A DNA stretch of 64,000 nt from Pseudoips prasinana (taxonomy: Eukaryota > Arthropoda > Insecta > Lepidoptera > Nolidae). Of this stretch, positions 12,201 through 18,711 are shown piece by piece. Both the position numbers and the translations under genes were made by a program. Location: assembly GCA_951640165.1 (NCBI GenBank), contig OX621250.1, positions 10,317,501-10,381,500 on the forward strand, read 5' to 3'. The notes under the pieces were generated by a model. That model ran no database searches and had not been told where the DNA came from. It saw only the letters and a list, made by a program, of their open reading frames with translations. How positions within the stretch are numbered: position 1 is the first letter of the stretch; the number at the start of each line of letters is the position of its first letter.

Positions 12201-15200
12201 CTTCGACACGTACATTGGCTAACACGTACATAGGTGTAGGTACTAAGCTACTATATCAGTATAGGAGGTTTCTTTGTATTGCTATCTCACTCATTCATAG
12301 GTACAGAAAAACATTACATGGGGAGGAGGGAGGTTCAAAAATTCACAAAAATAGCGTAATATTAATATTTATACGTAATATTTGAACGTTCCCTTTGCCG
12401 GTTATTGCAAGCTAAGGGTACAGCAGCAGAGTCGAGATTCAATGAACGACCACTCGGTTGTAATGTGTGGTCTGAAGAATTTGGAGTAGCGAATATGTGG
12501 GTGGGATTAATACGTTAAGTGACCACCATGTGTGTCTTTGTCTCAACCTCAGGTGAAACTTAATAATCTTATATGTATTTTTCTATCTGTAAAGATATAT
12601 GTGTCAATATATGACATTATTTAGTTATATTTTATCATATAAGATGAAATATCTGAGTTATTTTATTCAGGGAAGTTGAAAAGAGATTAAGAAATATCGG
12701 ACTGCCGCTGGACCACAGTGTATTAGAATTGCCAGAACTGTGGACATATCTGTTAAGGACTTTGAAGGTAAGTTTCCTTTCATCATATCAGCCGAAAGAC
12801 CTAGCCTCCCCTAAAGATCTCCACACTTGCCGGTCTTGTGCTACCCGCATCCAGCGGCTTCCAGCGACCCGCACAAGATCATCGGTCCGTCTTGTAGGGG
12901 GCCTGTCCACGTTTCGACTTCCGGTTTGTTTTAGAATGACATATACAAAGAATTTTAAACAGGTGTAATTATGTTGTTCAAGACCACAACAGCGCCCCCA
13001 AAGAGTGGACATTTTTAATTGTTCATTGGCGGAATTCGTGAGGGTGACTCTGGATTTACTTAGTAATATTGTTCACATTATCGCATTAGGTACAAAACCT
13101 GTCATGACAATGTTTAGTAGATTAAATAAATAAATAAAATAAAATTTCAAGTATGCTAACCTCTATATACATATGCCATAATCGCCACGCTTGGCAGATG
13201 GGTTGGCGATCACAGTATGATGGGCATAGTACTCAGAGAGACGCTGCTGCTATATGCCTACTATGCCCCACATGGGTTGAAATGGGGTAATCCCAGTTAG
13301 TAATTTTAATGATTGTAAGTATCACTTACAATCATTAAAATTACTAACTGGGAAAAGAAACTCCCTGCAGGACAGCCCTAGCCTAGTGCGAGGAGTTTCG
13401 ATATTGAATCGGACTTAATATGTAATTATTTTATATAAATTCTAACAACAATATTGTTCGAGAACCATTGAATTCCTTTCTTTTGGTATTTTTTTTTTTG
13501 GTACATTATTTACACACGGCCATCTGATCCCAAACTAAGCAGAGCTTGTACTATGGAAACCAGATAACTGATATACTACATATACTACTTTTCTTTTTGT
13601 AAATCATACTTATATAGATAATTACACCCAGACTCAGGACAAACAGACATGTTCTAGCACCCAAATATCTGTTCTCGGTGGGAATCGAACCAACGACCTC
13701 CGGCGTGATGCGTGAAAGCATTTGCCAACCACGCCAACAGGCCGGTCGAATAAATTATTAGTATTATTATTATATTCTTTGCCGACAGCATCGCGGGGTA
13801 CTTCACAAACATATAATTAACGGACACAAACCATAGTCAGACTCAGAACAATTACTTATGGGTCACACACATATTTGTTCTGTGCGGGAATTGGACTCGG
13901 GACAAGAAGTCCTTCTATTGCTTACTTTTAAATAACTATATCATGGCATTCCGAGTTGTGCTTTTACGTTTCGACAGTTAAAAATTTAGAGAAATAGAAA
14001 ATAATATTTAATTTTCATGTACGAAAAATATATTACAATTTTGGTATAGATTTTTAAGTTGTCTCCGTACTGGTATGAAAACCGGCCAAGCCGACGAAGG
14101 GTTCCGTACCATTATCTATAAAACCGGCCAAGTGCGAGTCGGATTCGCGCAGGAAGGGTTCCGTACCATTATCTATAAGAACGAGCAAAAATGTACGTTT
14201 GTTGTTTGGGAGCCCCCTTAAACATTTCTTTTATTTTGTTTTTTAGTATTTATTGTTATAGCGGCAACAGAAATACATCATCTGTGAAAATTTCAACTGT
14301 ATAACTATCACGGTTCGTGAGATACAGCCTGGTGACAGACGGACAGACACACAGACAGCGAAGTCTTAGTAATAGACTCCCGTTTTACCTTTTGGGTACG
14401 GAACCCTAAAAATGGCCTTATCTCAGCTAGTACTAAATTTCTATAGTGCTGAGTTTCCTATTAGAACGTACCATCTGCTAGGTTTTGTTAACTTTTATTA
14501 CTTGCATCTTTTCAAAAAAACAAACCATTATGTGGACACGGGACAAAATTCATTTATATAATGTTTATTTGTTGCAGTGGAAACAAAAATTCGCTAACAA
14601 AGGCATTTTATCGGAGCAATGGCCATACTTTGAAGCAATGACTCGTTACTCGGAAGTACAGGAGAAACACGCTATCAAAAACCTGACATTTCTCGACGAA
14701 CGAACAAAGAGGCCGAAGCGCGAGAGCCATGATGACCATGTTTACGATGACGTCACGCATGATGACGTCATGCAGGATGATGATTTTGAAGATGACATGA
14801 AATTGGTCGACTTGAAGGAGAAGTTGAATATACAACAAGTTAAACCAAAGTTTGAGTTTGAGGAGTCTGTTCAGTGCAGGTCGTGTTTGAAGTTGGAACC
14901 TTCCGTGGATATATTTGAGGGGAGAGACTATGATGGAGTGGATGTGGCGTATAAGTTGAAGGTTATTGGAGGGATTGAGGTAAGATAATTTTTGACATCT
15001 CAAACTGACTTCAATAGATGAGGTTAACAATTTGACGGTATGTCTTTAGGGTACTGTACCCAAAGGGGAAACCCAAAGGGTACTAAGATTCCACTGTTTG
15101 TCCGTCTGTCACCAGGCTGTACCTCATAAACCATGATAATTACTGTTGAAATTTTCATAGATGATGTATTTCTGATACCGCTATAACTACAACTTCTATA

Positions 15201-16507
15201 AAAAGTAAATAAACTAAATATTTAAGGGGGGGGACTCCCCTTAAATATTCATACAACAAACGTGATTCTTTTCCCGTTTTTACAGATGGTGTTTTCGGTT
15301 TTTTTTTTAATTTTTGGATTTATGTTATGCGATGTCTTTTCTTTCTCGATGTAGTTTGTGAACGGATTTTGATAATTCTATTTTATGCGATGAGTAATGA
15401 TTTCGGAATGTTCCCAATATAAGTAATATTAACCTTCCTTGGATTGTAGGACTAGACCTAAATGTTTATATTAAATGTAGATACTTGCCATGACTAAAAA
15501 GTTGAATTTCATTCAGTTCTAGAGAGGGAGATAGTAAAAATTGTAGATGTTCATTATTACATCTGGAAAATGTGTACATAAATAGGTCTAAATGCACTGT
15601 ATTAACTGTATGTGTAATAACAGTTCTATTTAGAGTATAGAACAGCGCAAGATCGCTGTTTGTCGGTTGTCCCAAACATATTGAGTAAAATCTATAATAT
15701 TTTTAGGTGGAAAAAACAGACAAACTACCAACACGAATATGTCAAGATTGCGTACAAGAGCTAGAAAACGCTTACAAATTCCGACGGAAATGTCAAGATG
15801 TCGATAAACAACTGCGAGCCACATCTCGAGATATTAAAATGGAATTAGACAGAGTGGAAGACACTGAAACACATTATAATGCAACAAAAGACGAACACGA
15901 TATCGATGTGTCCGATGATCTACCAGACTTATCCTACGAACCTATTGAAACAGAAGACGAAGAAAAAAGACAACAAACACAAAAACCAAAATTAAAAAGA
16001 GAGAAAGTTAAAATACTGAAACGAAAGAAAAAGCCTCGCAAACTAAGATATGACTACTGGAAAATATGCGAAGTCTGCGGGAAACATACGAGGAATCTTA
16101 TCAGCCATTTGGACACACATTCTACAGACAAACTCTACGCTTGTGACGTATGTGACAAGAAATTCAAATTCAAAAGTGGCCTAATCATACACAAGCCTAT
16201 ACACGATCCAACGCCGAAGAAAACTTGCGAAGTGTGCGGTAAAAGTTTCCACATTCTAGCACAGTATAGAAGACATTTCGTCTACCACGCGAACGAAAGG
16301 AAGTACGGTTGTGAAACTTGCGGGAAGCGGTTCAATACTTTGGATATACTGCGGGTACATAACAGAATGCACACAGACGAGAGACCGTTTAGCTGCCAAG
16401 AGTGCGGCAAGACTTTCAGAACAGCCGGCTGCGTAAGCCGGCATAAGAGAATTGTACATAAAAATTTAAAGAAAGATAATCAATCAATACAAGATAATAA
16501 TATATGA
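361..16507 (+). CDS. ZAD-C2H2 zinc-finger protein with tandem trihelix (Myb/SANT-like) modules; 5' end missing
   Basis: Eleven exons (361-463, 2630-2711, 5449-5545, 6971-7199, 8436-8517, 10796-10886, 11564-11669, 11903-11993, 12671-12767, 14578-14979, 15707-16507) have AG/GT borders and join in frame into 726 residues plus TGA. Numbering from the window edge: residues 1-34 end one module; modules start at Trp35, Trp171 and Trp264; an acidic Asp/His-rich stretch lies near 376-400; a ZAD spans about 426-497 (Cys426, Cys429, Cys472, Cys475); a Lys-rich linker follows; five C2H2 fingers span about 581-711. ZADs usually dimerise and C2H2 fingers bind DNA. The modules have the Trp spacing of Myb/SANT-like trihelix domains, so a sequence-specific nuclear regulator is inferred. 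The start codon is not in the window: the first exon opens at an acceptor in phase 0. No clear AATAAA follows the stop. The orthologue is not recognised. Confidence 0.87.
745..2124 (-). pseudogene. 5'-truncated Jockey-like LINE, copy 1 (reverse transcriptase C-terminal part)
   Basis: The minus strand encodes the RT region with [10 protein letters not shown] and the F-A-D-D catalytic motif, then the C-terminal domain and a 3' UTR ending in an AATAAAG-type signal and a TTTGACTTT-like tail at about 745. It is nearly identical to the copy at 51975-53675. Homology stops at about 2124; the open frame running on to 2204 is flanking DNA, so its first methionines are not retroelement sequence. A TGA present in the other copy is GGA here, adding eight codons. 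AAATAT at 739-744 and 2125-2130 may be the target duplication. Confidence 0.9.
2135..2320 (-). repeat. LINE 3'-tail repeat, family R1
   Basis: CATCATCAT followed by the series ATGCC / CCATGCTTGGCAGACAGGTTG / AGTAC / TGCTCATTCTCTGGTA matches repeats at 13165, 17105 and 25795. In the fullest copy the minus strand reads [11 protein letters not shown], an RTE-type C-terminus. Confidence 0.55.
2630..2711 (+). CDS. ZAD gene exon 2: first exon of module 1 (82 nt, phase 1 to 2)
   Basis: It lies between TTTTTGCAG and GTAATA. The split Trp codon (T|GG) opens the module; a second Trp sits four residues later and another near the end, before a split Arg codon (AG|G). Its 82-nt length equals that of the exon at 8436. 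Confidence 0.83.
2760..3110 (-). pseudogene. Non-LTR retrotransposon 3' fragment with a C2H2-like motif
   Basis: Read on the minus strand, 2900-2805 encodes C-P-Y-C-A-Q-T-F and then C-V-N-H-T-R-A-H, i.e. C-x2-C-x12-H-x3-H. Upstream of it the frame has the Arg/Ser-rich sequence seen at the C-terminus of some lepidopteran LINE proteins. The identification rests on family memory and the motif. The frame is broken. Confidence 0.5.
3391..4964 (-). mobile_element. Helitron with conserved ends and a remnant helicase
   Basis: On the minus strand the 3' end is a CGCGA/TCGCG hairpin, twelve bases, then CTAG at 3394-3391 followed by T, the classic Helitron terminus. The other end (about 4964) carries the AATATTATAAATGCGAAAGT head of the same family. 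A helicase fragment lies between. Segment 4444-4637 repeats at 4638-4735, an internal tandem duplication. Confidence 0.75.
3733..4385 (-). pseudogene. Helitron PIF1-like helicase, C-terminal remnant
   Basis: The ORF (196 codons from its first Met) has [20 protein letters not shown] and I-N-K-A-Q-G-Q-T-L, followed by [11 protein letters not shown]. These are the last motifs of the PIF1-type helicase in Helitron Rep-Hel proteins. The frame continues upstream of the Met to about 4385 ([12 protein letters not shown]), so the Met is internal. The Rep domain and Walker motifs are absent. Confidence 0.85.
5038..5312 (-). mobile_element. tRNA-derived SINE, family S2, reverse
   Basis: Reading backwards it starts with TGGTCTAGCGGTAGCGTG (a box-A match), then a box-B-like GGGTTCAAATTC, the GATACTGAGA/CAGTATCAGCCC core and the GAGAGTGA-type 3' body. 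Other copies are at 8575, 18712, 27545, 32030 and 59505. Confidence 0.7.
5449..5545 (+). CDS. ZAD gene exon 3: second exon of module 1 (97 nt, phase 2 to 0)
   Basis: It lies between TTGTTTAG and GTAAGT. The 32 whole codons include a basic N-terminal helix, a short turn with Leu-Pro, and Leu-Trp near the end, as in exons 6 and 9. Its length is identical to exon 9 (97 nt). Confidence 0.83.
5806..5912. repeat. MITE fragment, family M2
   Basis: CTGTCAAATTT...GAATTCGACA then GTAGCTGGATGTGCTGGCGT and TGTACA match the right part of the complete element at 47833-47975; the left terminus is missing. Confidence 0.6.
6229..6527 (+). mobile_element. Retroposed insertion with (CA)n start, (TTA)n tail and 15-bp target duplication
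   Basis: ATAATCTCTTTGAAA occurs at 6214-6228 and again at 6528-6542, bracketing the insert. The insert begins with about 90 bases of CA-rich repeat (to about 6320) and ends AATAAATAAATTATTATTATT, a LINE-type tail. The body has no open frame. Confidence 0.75.
6591..6762 (-). mobile_element. Non-autonomous Helitron, reverse
   Basis: CTAG at 6591 follows A and leads GCTGTGCCCCGCGGTTTTAC, i.e. on the minus strand a CGCGG/CCGCG hairpin, then GGGCACAGCTAG, then T. The far end reads TTTATAATATTTGCG, a diverged family head. Confidence 0.72.
6971..7199 (+). CDS. ZAD gene exon 4: third exon of module 1 plus acidic tail (229 nt, phase 0 to 1)
   Basis: It lies between TTTCTTGTAG and GTGAGT. It encodes S-D-W-P-L-Y-D-T in the place of the conserved Trp-Tyr helix, then a longer tail rich in Asp, Asn and Glu that the other third exons lack. 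The final T again joins GG of exon 5 to form Trp171. Confidence 0.82.
7455..7640 (+). mobile_element. tRNA-derived SINE, family S3
   Basis: TGGCGCAGCGG is an exact box A (TRGYNNARNGG) and GGGTTCGAGTC matches box B. The body has ACTATTTGTGTGACCCATAA, GTTCTGAGTCTGG and CGACACAGGGATTCAATCCC. Similar copies are at 10290 and 18781. It is not a functional tRNA: the 3' half does not fold as an acceptor stem. Confidence 0.78.
7847..7866 (+). repeat. (GA)n microsatellite
   Basis: About nine GA units, ending in GACAGAGA. Confidence 0.85.
8000..8430. other. ZAD gene intron, no recognised element
   Basis: AT-rich, no open frame of note, no match to the repeat families found elsewhere in the window. Confidence 0.4.
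8436..8517 (+). CDS. ZAD gene exon 5: first exon of module 2 (82 nt, phase 1 to 2)
   Basis: It lies between TTTTGCAG and GTAAGT. It encodes Trp171, then T-F-I-Q-I-R and [10 protein letters not shown], the clearest trihelix-like first helix of the set. It ends in AA, completed to Asn by exon 6. Confidence 0.85.
8575..8790 (+). mobile_element. tRNA-derived SINE, family S2 (5' part)
   Basis: TTGGTCTAGTGGTAGCGTGTTC (box A), then GGTCCTAGGTTTCCGGGTCGG, GAGTTGGCGGTATTATAC and the GTCGTGTCGCTAGTCGTCCCATCGG core. It breaks off into LINE sequence at about 8790. Confidence 0.72.
8790..9180 (+). pseudogene. Non-LTR reverse transcriptase C-terminal remnant
   Basis: Two blocks in different frames: one with K-C-S-V-L-S-F-S-R and [10 protein letters not shown], ending at TGA near 8990; the next with L-L-A-V-P-R-A and [12 protein letters not shown], ending at TAA near 9145. 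These resemble the fingers/thumb start and the extreme C-terminus of lepidopteran LINE proteins with the middle deleted. Moderate call from pattern memory. Confidence 0.5.
9186..9354 (+). mobile_element. Non-autonomous Helitron, 169 bp, complete
   Basis: It is preceded by A and begins TCTACTATATAAAAATAAG; it ends with the GCGGGTAACACCGC hairpin, GGGGCACAGCTAG, then T. It is identical in length to, and about four substitutions away from, the copy at 40836-41004. Confidence 0.88.
9448..9560 (+). repeat. S2 SINE, 3' part
   Basis: GAGAGTGATGGAA, GTGTTTGCGCACACACTTGTG, CACTATAATATGTCCCGCGC and GAGACTGGCCGC match the 3' half of S2 at 59755-59850. Confidence 0.7.
9746..9991. repeat. Foldback MITE, family M1, with about 95-bp inverted arms
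   Basis: GGGGCTCTACCGGCTAAGT at the left is mirrored by ACTTAGCCGATAGAGCCCC at the right. Between them TTTATTTATTTGAA and TGATTAAGTCATTTTTAAA are also mirrored, so the two halves fold into one imperfect hairpin. A half copy is at 21708. Confidence 0.75.
10085..10200 (-). repeat. Dispersed repeat S7
   Basis: Starts with a T-run and TGACAAGTCA and contains TCGGACTCGCTCCGACTAAACC, shared with 62400-62445. The T-run at the left suggests a reverse-oriented poly(A) retroposon. Confidence 0.5.
10290..10490 (+). mobile_element. tRNA-derived SINE, family S3
   Basis: GTGTGGCGCAACGGCAAAGACAG, exact box B GGGTTCGAGTCC, then AACTATTTGTGTGGCCC and the CGACACAGGGATTGGATTCCC tail. Complete and close to the 7455 copy. 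Confidence 0.78.
10796..10886 (+). CDS. ZAD gene exon 6: second exon of module 2 (91 nt, phase 2 to 0)
   Basis: It lies between TTCTATAG and GTAAGT. The 30 whole codons include E-Y-G-F-P and [10 protein letters not shown], typical of the second and third helices of Myb/SANT-like domains. Confidence 0.85.
11105..11345 (+). pseudogene. RTE-type LINE C-terminal fragment
   Basis: The + strand encodes the series [46 protein letters not shown], with a stop and a shift, then GGCTGATATGATGG. These are the last residues and the ATG-rich tail of RTE-type endonuclease-reverse transcriptases. Confidence 0.75.
11564..11669 (+). CDS. ZAD gene exon 7: third exon of module 2 (106 nt, phase 0 to 1)
   Basis: It lies between TTCCAACAG and GTAAGT. 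It encodes [16 protein letters not shown], matching the first exon of the window, and ends in a single T that forms Trp264 with the next exon. Confidence 0.86.
11903..11993 (+). CDS. ZAD gene exon 8: first exon of module 3 (91 nt, phase 1 to 2)
   Basis: It lies between CTTTGCAG and GTATGT. It encodes [10 protein letters not shown] followed by a basic helix and C-G-W, and ends with a split Arg codon as in exon 2. It is nine bases longer than the other two first exons. Confidence 0.85.
12000..12660. other. ZAD gene intron, no recognised element
   Basis: Nothing matching the other repeats in the window and no coding signal on either strand. Confidence 0.4.
12671..12767 (+). CDS. ZAD gene exon 9: second exon of module 3 (97 nt, phase 2 to 0)
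   Basis: It lies between TTATTCAG and GTAAGT. It encodes R-N-I-G-L-P-L-D and E-L-W-T-Y-L-L, and equals exon 3 in length. A reverse-oriented RTE fragment begins about 15 bases after the donor. Confidence 0.85.
12782..12925 (-). pseudogene. RTE-type LINE C-terminal fragment, reverse
   Basis: CATATCAGCCGAAAGACC followed by the complement of the A-Q-D-R-x-x-W-R-S-L-G-E-A coding block and of [11 protein letters not shown]. It starts immediately after exon 9 of the ZAD gene. Confidence 0.72.
13165..13290 (-). repeat. LINE 3'-tail repeat, family R1
   Basis: ATATGCCATAATCGCCACGC, TTGGCAGATGGGTTGGCGATCACAGT, GCTGCTATATGC and GGTTGAAATGGGGT match the 25795 copy. Confidence 0.6.
13292..13352. repeat. 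Perfect inverted repeat, 29-bp arms, 3-base loop
   Basis: Arm 13292-13320 and its exact reverse complement 13324-13352 are separated only by ATC. It sits at the end of an R1 repeat. Confidence 0.95.
13613..13745 (-). mobile_element. tRNA-derived SINE related to S3, reverse
   Basis: On the minus strand: TGGCGTGGTTGG (box-A-like), GTTGGTTCGATTCCC (exact box B), then a body with CCTGAGTCTGGGTGTAATT as in S3. The tRNA head differs from S3, so it is a sister family. Confidence 0.65.
13785..13910 (-). repeat. S3 SINE fragment, reverse
   Basis: ATCGCGGGGTACTTCACAAAC, GACACAAA, CAGACTCAGAACAATTACTTATGGGTCACAC mirror the S3 body; the head is degenerate. Confidence 0.65.
14079..14412 (+). repeat. Dispersed repeat T1, 5' terminus duplicated
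   Basis: It begins AAAACCGGCCAAG twice: once at 14079 with a deletion and again at 14121 with GTGCGAGTCGG. It contains CCGTACCATTATCTATAA, ends TTTTGGGTACGGAACCCTAAAAA, and has GACAGACGGACAGAC before the end. Reverse relatives are at 15040, 17722 and 18408. The class is not assigned. Confidence 0.65.
14578..14979 (+). CDS. ZAD gene exon 10: end of module 3, acidic linker, first half of ZAD
   Basis: It lies between TTTGTTGCAG and GTAAG, 402 nt, phase 0 at both ends. It starts with the third-helix pattern (Q-W-P-Y-F-E-A), then a Lys/Arg patch, an Asp/His-rich stretch (about exon residues 51-73) and C-R-S-C-L, the first zinc pair of the ZAD. The module is thus fused to the linker without the usual phase-1 exit. 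Two TGACGTCA octamers lie inside the acidic coding stretch. Confidence 0.88.
14748..14770. promoter_or_regulatory. Two perfect TGACGTCA palindromes inside coding exon 10
   Basis: TGACGTCA at 14748-14755 and 14763-14770. The octamer is the CRE/ATF consensus, but here both lie in the codons for an Asp-Val repeat, so the match may be only a coding by-product. Confidence 0.35.
15040..15280 (-). repeat. Dispersed repeat T1, reverse
   Basis: TTAGGGTACTGTACCCAAAGG, TGTCCGTCTGTCACCAGGC, GTACCTCATAAACC, ATTTAAGGGGGGGGACTCCCC mirror the T1 copy at 14120-14410. Confidence 0.65.
15707..16507 (+). CDS. ZAD gene last exon: second half of ZAD and five C2H2 zinc fingers
   Basis: It starts after ATTTTTAG and ends at TGA 16505-16507. 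Early residues give L-P-x-R-I-C-x-x-C and A-Y-K-F-R-R-K-C, the second ZAD zinc pair and helix. After an acidic then Lys-rich linker come five fingers, with first Cys at exon residues 121, 146, 174, 202 and 230. Finger 1 is short (C-x2-C-x9-H-x3-H), a form I associate with ZAD proteins. Fingers 2-4 are C-x2-C-x12-H-x3-H, and finger 5 ends H-x4-H. The tail is 15 polar residues. Confidence 0.92.
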   Translation: MEKTDKLPTRICQDCVQELENAYKFRRKCQDVDKQLRATSRDIKMELDRVEDTETHYNATKDEHDIDVSDDLPDLSYEPIETEDEEKRQQTQKPKLKREKVKILKRKKKPRKLRYDYWKICEVCGKHTRNLISHLDTHSTDKLYACDVCDKKFKFKSGLIIHKPIHDPTPKKTCEVCGKSFHILAQYRRHFVYHANERKYGCETCGKRFNTLDILRVHNRMHTDERPFSCQECGKTFRTAGCVSRHKRIVHKNLKKDNQSIQDNNI

Positions 16508-16716
16508 TTTTATGGAAAATATGTTTTGTTTTATTGCTATTGGAACTTATTTGCTCCACCTTATCGGATGCTCTTGTGACCTTTTTATCATTCGGTACTA
16601 ATGTTATCTTTTCTTAATTTCTAAATGTTTACTCTATAGTTGTCAATTCCATTCGGATAGTTGTATTTAATTGAGCGAGGAGTGATATTTATCATAACAT
16701 AAGCCGATTATTCAAA
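16508..16716 (+). other. 3' flank of the ZAD gene
   Basis: AT-rich, probably 3' UTR. I see no canonical AATAAA before the repeat at 16717, so the polyadenylation site is not placed. Confidence 0.4.
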
Positions 16717-17026
16717 ACAAGCTGTGCCCCGCGGTTTTACCCGCGTTAAATTTTGTAACTTATCACAGCTCCTCCCCCGTAGGTGAAAACGTGATAATAT
16801 GTAGCCTATATGTTGACCCGACCTCTTAGTAATATTCATGCAATATTTGAAGTAAATTGATGCAGTACTTTTTGAGTTTAGCCCGGACATGCATACAGAC
16901 AAACAGATAAACAGACAAAAATTCTAAAAACTATATTTTTGGCTTCGATATCGAATGTAGATCACGTCCCAAGTATCCTTTTAAAAAAATATTCAATGTC
17001 TTGTCACTTTCCTACGATTTTATTAT
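16717..17026 (-). mobile_element. Non-autonomous Helitron, 310-bp subfamily, reverse
   Basis: CAAGCTGTGCCCCGCGGTTT at the 3' end (CTTG instead of CTAG), then GTGATAATATGTAGCCTATA, GCCCGGACATGCATACAGAC, CTTCGATATCGAATGTAGATC and TTTCCTACGATTTTATTATA. It matches the pair at 39630-40280. Confidence 0.75.
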
Positions 17027-17104
17027 ATTTATTCAAAATAACGGTCATTGGGAACTAATAGTAATTAATACCTCCGATGACTTAACAACATAATTATCAT
17101 TATC

Positions 17105-17300
17105 CCATCCCGTGGGGGCCGTAGAAGTCGACCCGAGGGAATATCTACCAGAAGACGGGTAGCAGCTTCCTTCTGAGTAATATGACTATATTACTACGAT
17201 CGCCAATCCGTCTGCTAAGAGTGGCGATTATGGTATTTCCCTCCAAGATTATTCTTGTCCAGCGGTGGACTTCTTTCAGCTGCAATGTTGATGATGATGT
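17105..17300 (+). repeat. LINE 3'-tail repeat, family R1, opposite orientation
   Basis: CATCCCGTGGGGGCCGTAGA, AGTCGACCCGAGGGAATAT, GCGATTATGGTATTTCCC and CAGCGGTGGACTTCTTTCAGC are the reverse complement of the 25795 copy; it ends in ATGATGATG. Confidence 0.62.
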
Positions 17301-17480
17301 AGACATGAGTATTAAAAAAAATTAAAAAAAAAAAAAATTAAACTTATCTGGAGATAAGTGTTATATAGTCCCTTCGGCATTGTTTCTAATACCTGTAATT
17401 CTGTATGTCCCCGTCGTTTTGTGGCAGCGTGTTAAGCTACTAAACAAGGGCCTGGTTTAAAATTCTGAATCAGGCTCAAC

Positions 17481-17597
17481 AAAGGTGACTGTAGCAAACA
17501 GAAGTCTAGTTACAGTCAACCTCGTGGCTCAGTAAGACCTTCGCACTGAGCCACGAGGTTGACTGTAACTAGACTTCTGTTTGCTACAGTCACCTTT
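17481..17597. repeat. Perfect inverted repeat, 52-bp arms, 13-base loop
   Basis: 17481-17532 and 17546-17597 are exact reverse complements. The loop is TAAGACCTTCGCA. No match to any other repeat in the window. Confidence 0.96.
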
Positions 17598-17721
17598 ATT
17601 GAGGTTGACTGTATCTCCCCTCCTTCTTGAACCTCAGACTAAAGGTCAAATATATTTTATATGGCCAGGTGGTCTCTGCCACTCACTATATGCGTTTTTT
17701 TTCACGTTTAGTTATGCCTAT

Positions 17722-17910
17722 TTTTAGGGTACTGTACCCAAAGAGTAAAACGGGACCCTATAACTAAGACTCCACTGTCTGTCTGTCTGTCACCAGGCTG
17801 TATCTCATGAACCGTGATACAGTTATTATACAGTTATAATCATCACAGAAGATGTAATTGTCTTGCCACTATACAACAAACATGATTGTTTTGCTCGTTT
17901 TTGCTAGATA
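17722..17910 (-). repeat. Dispersed repeat T1, reverse, partial
   Basis: TTTTTAGGGTACTGTACCC, CTGTCTGTCTGTCACCAGGC, TGTATCTCATGAACCGTGATA and TTTTGCTCGTTTTTG mirror T1. Confidence 0.62.
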
Positions 17911-18407
17911 TTGATGCCGGCAATTTGTAGACGCTTGAAATATTCACAGAACATTTAGTTACACAGGTTATTTGTAAAACACCAACAACCTCGAAGGACT
18001 AGATTGCTAACACCATAAGCAACGACTTTTGTTCTACTAGTTCGGACATAACCTAATACATAAAAAATATTTAAAAAGTTTTTATTGTACTGTCGTGACA
18101 TTTGTAGGTCTATGTTACATTCATAAACGAAAGGACGACGCGCGAACGACGCTAAGCTCGCGCGCGTTTGAGCGTCTTTGCGATGCTCGTAGAGTTATAA
18201 AAATGGAAGCGATTAAATTGATGCTTATTTTTGAAGGTATGCAATTAAAATATAATAAATTATCAAAAGTAGTAGAACAAAAGTTGTTAACTATATAGTT
18301 CTGCAAGGTTATTGATGTTTATGAAGTAGCCCTGTACGCTCACTTTCAATAAAGAAATTAAAATAAACAATGAAATTGAAATAAAACAAATAGTACAATT
18401 ACCCTTG

Positions 18408-18500
18408 GTTTTATACGACAAACGTGATTTTTTTGCAGTTTTTATTGATAACGGTATGGAACCCTTCGTGCGTGTGGATCGCACTTGGCCAGTGTTTTCC
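18408..18500 (-). repeat. Dispersed repeat T1, reverse, terminal part
   Basis: ACGACAAACGTGATTTTTTTG, GGTATGGAACCCTTCGTGCG and GATCGCACTTGGCCAG are the complement of the T1 start. Confidence 0.62.
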
Positions 18501-18711
18501 TTGTTATTGCTAAAGTGATATCATTTACGTTTGGCCCGTAAATCTTAAGAGGTTTTGCATTAGCTTAACTGGGGTAACAAAATATAGCGTAAATCTTGTG
18601 AGATAGCGGTAGTGTTGTCTGACAGTTGACTTAACCGAAATGTAAGGAGCAATGTCCTGATGATTAAGACTTGTGACAACAACGCTTGGTCCGTAAGTAT
18701 GTTACAGAAGC

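Noticed and set aside
14485..14577. ATG at 14485 as start of the ZAD protein
   Set aside because: It lies upstream of a good acceptor at 14577 and the codons before it are intron-like; module exons upstream fit in phase.
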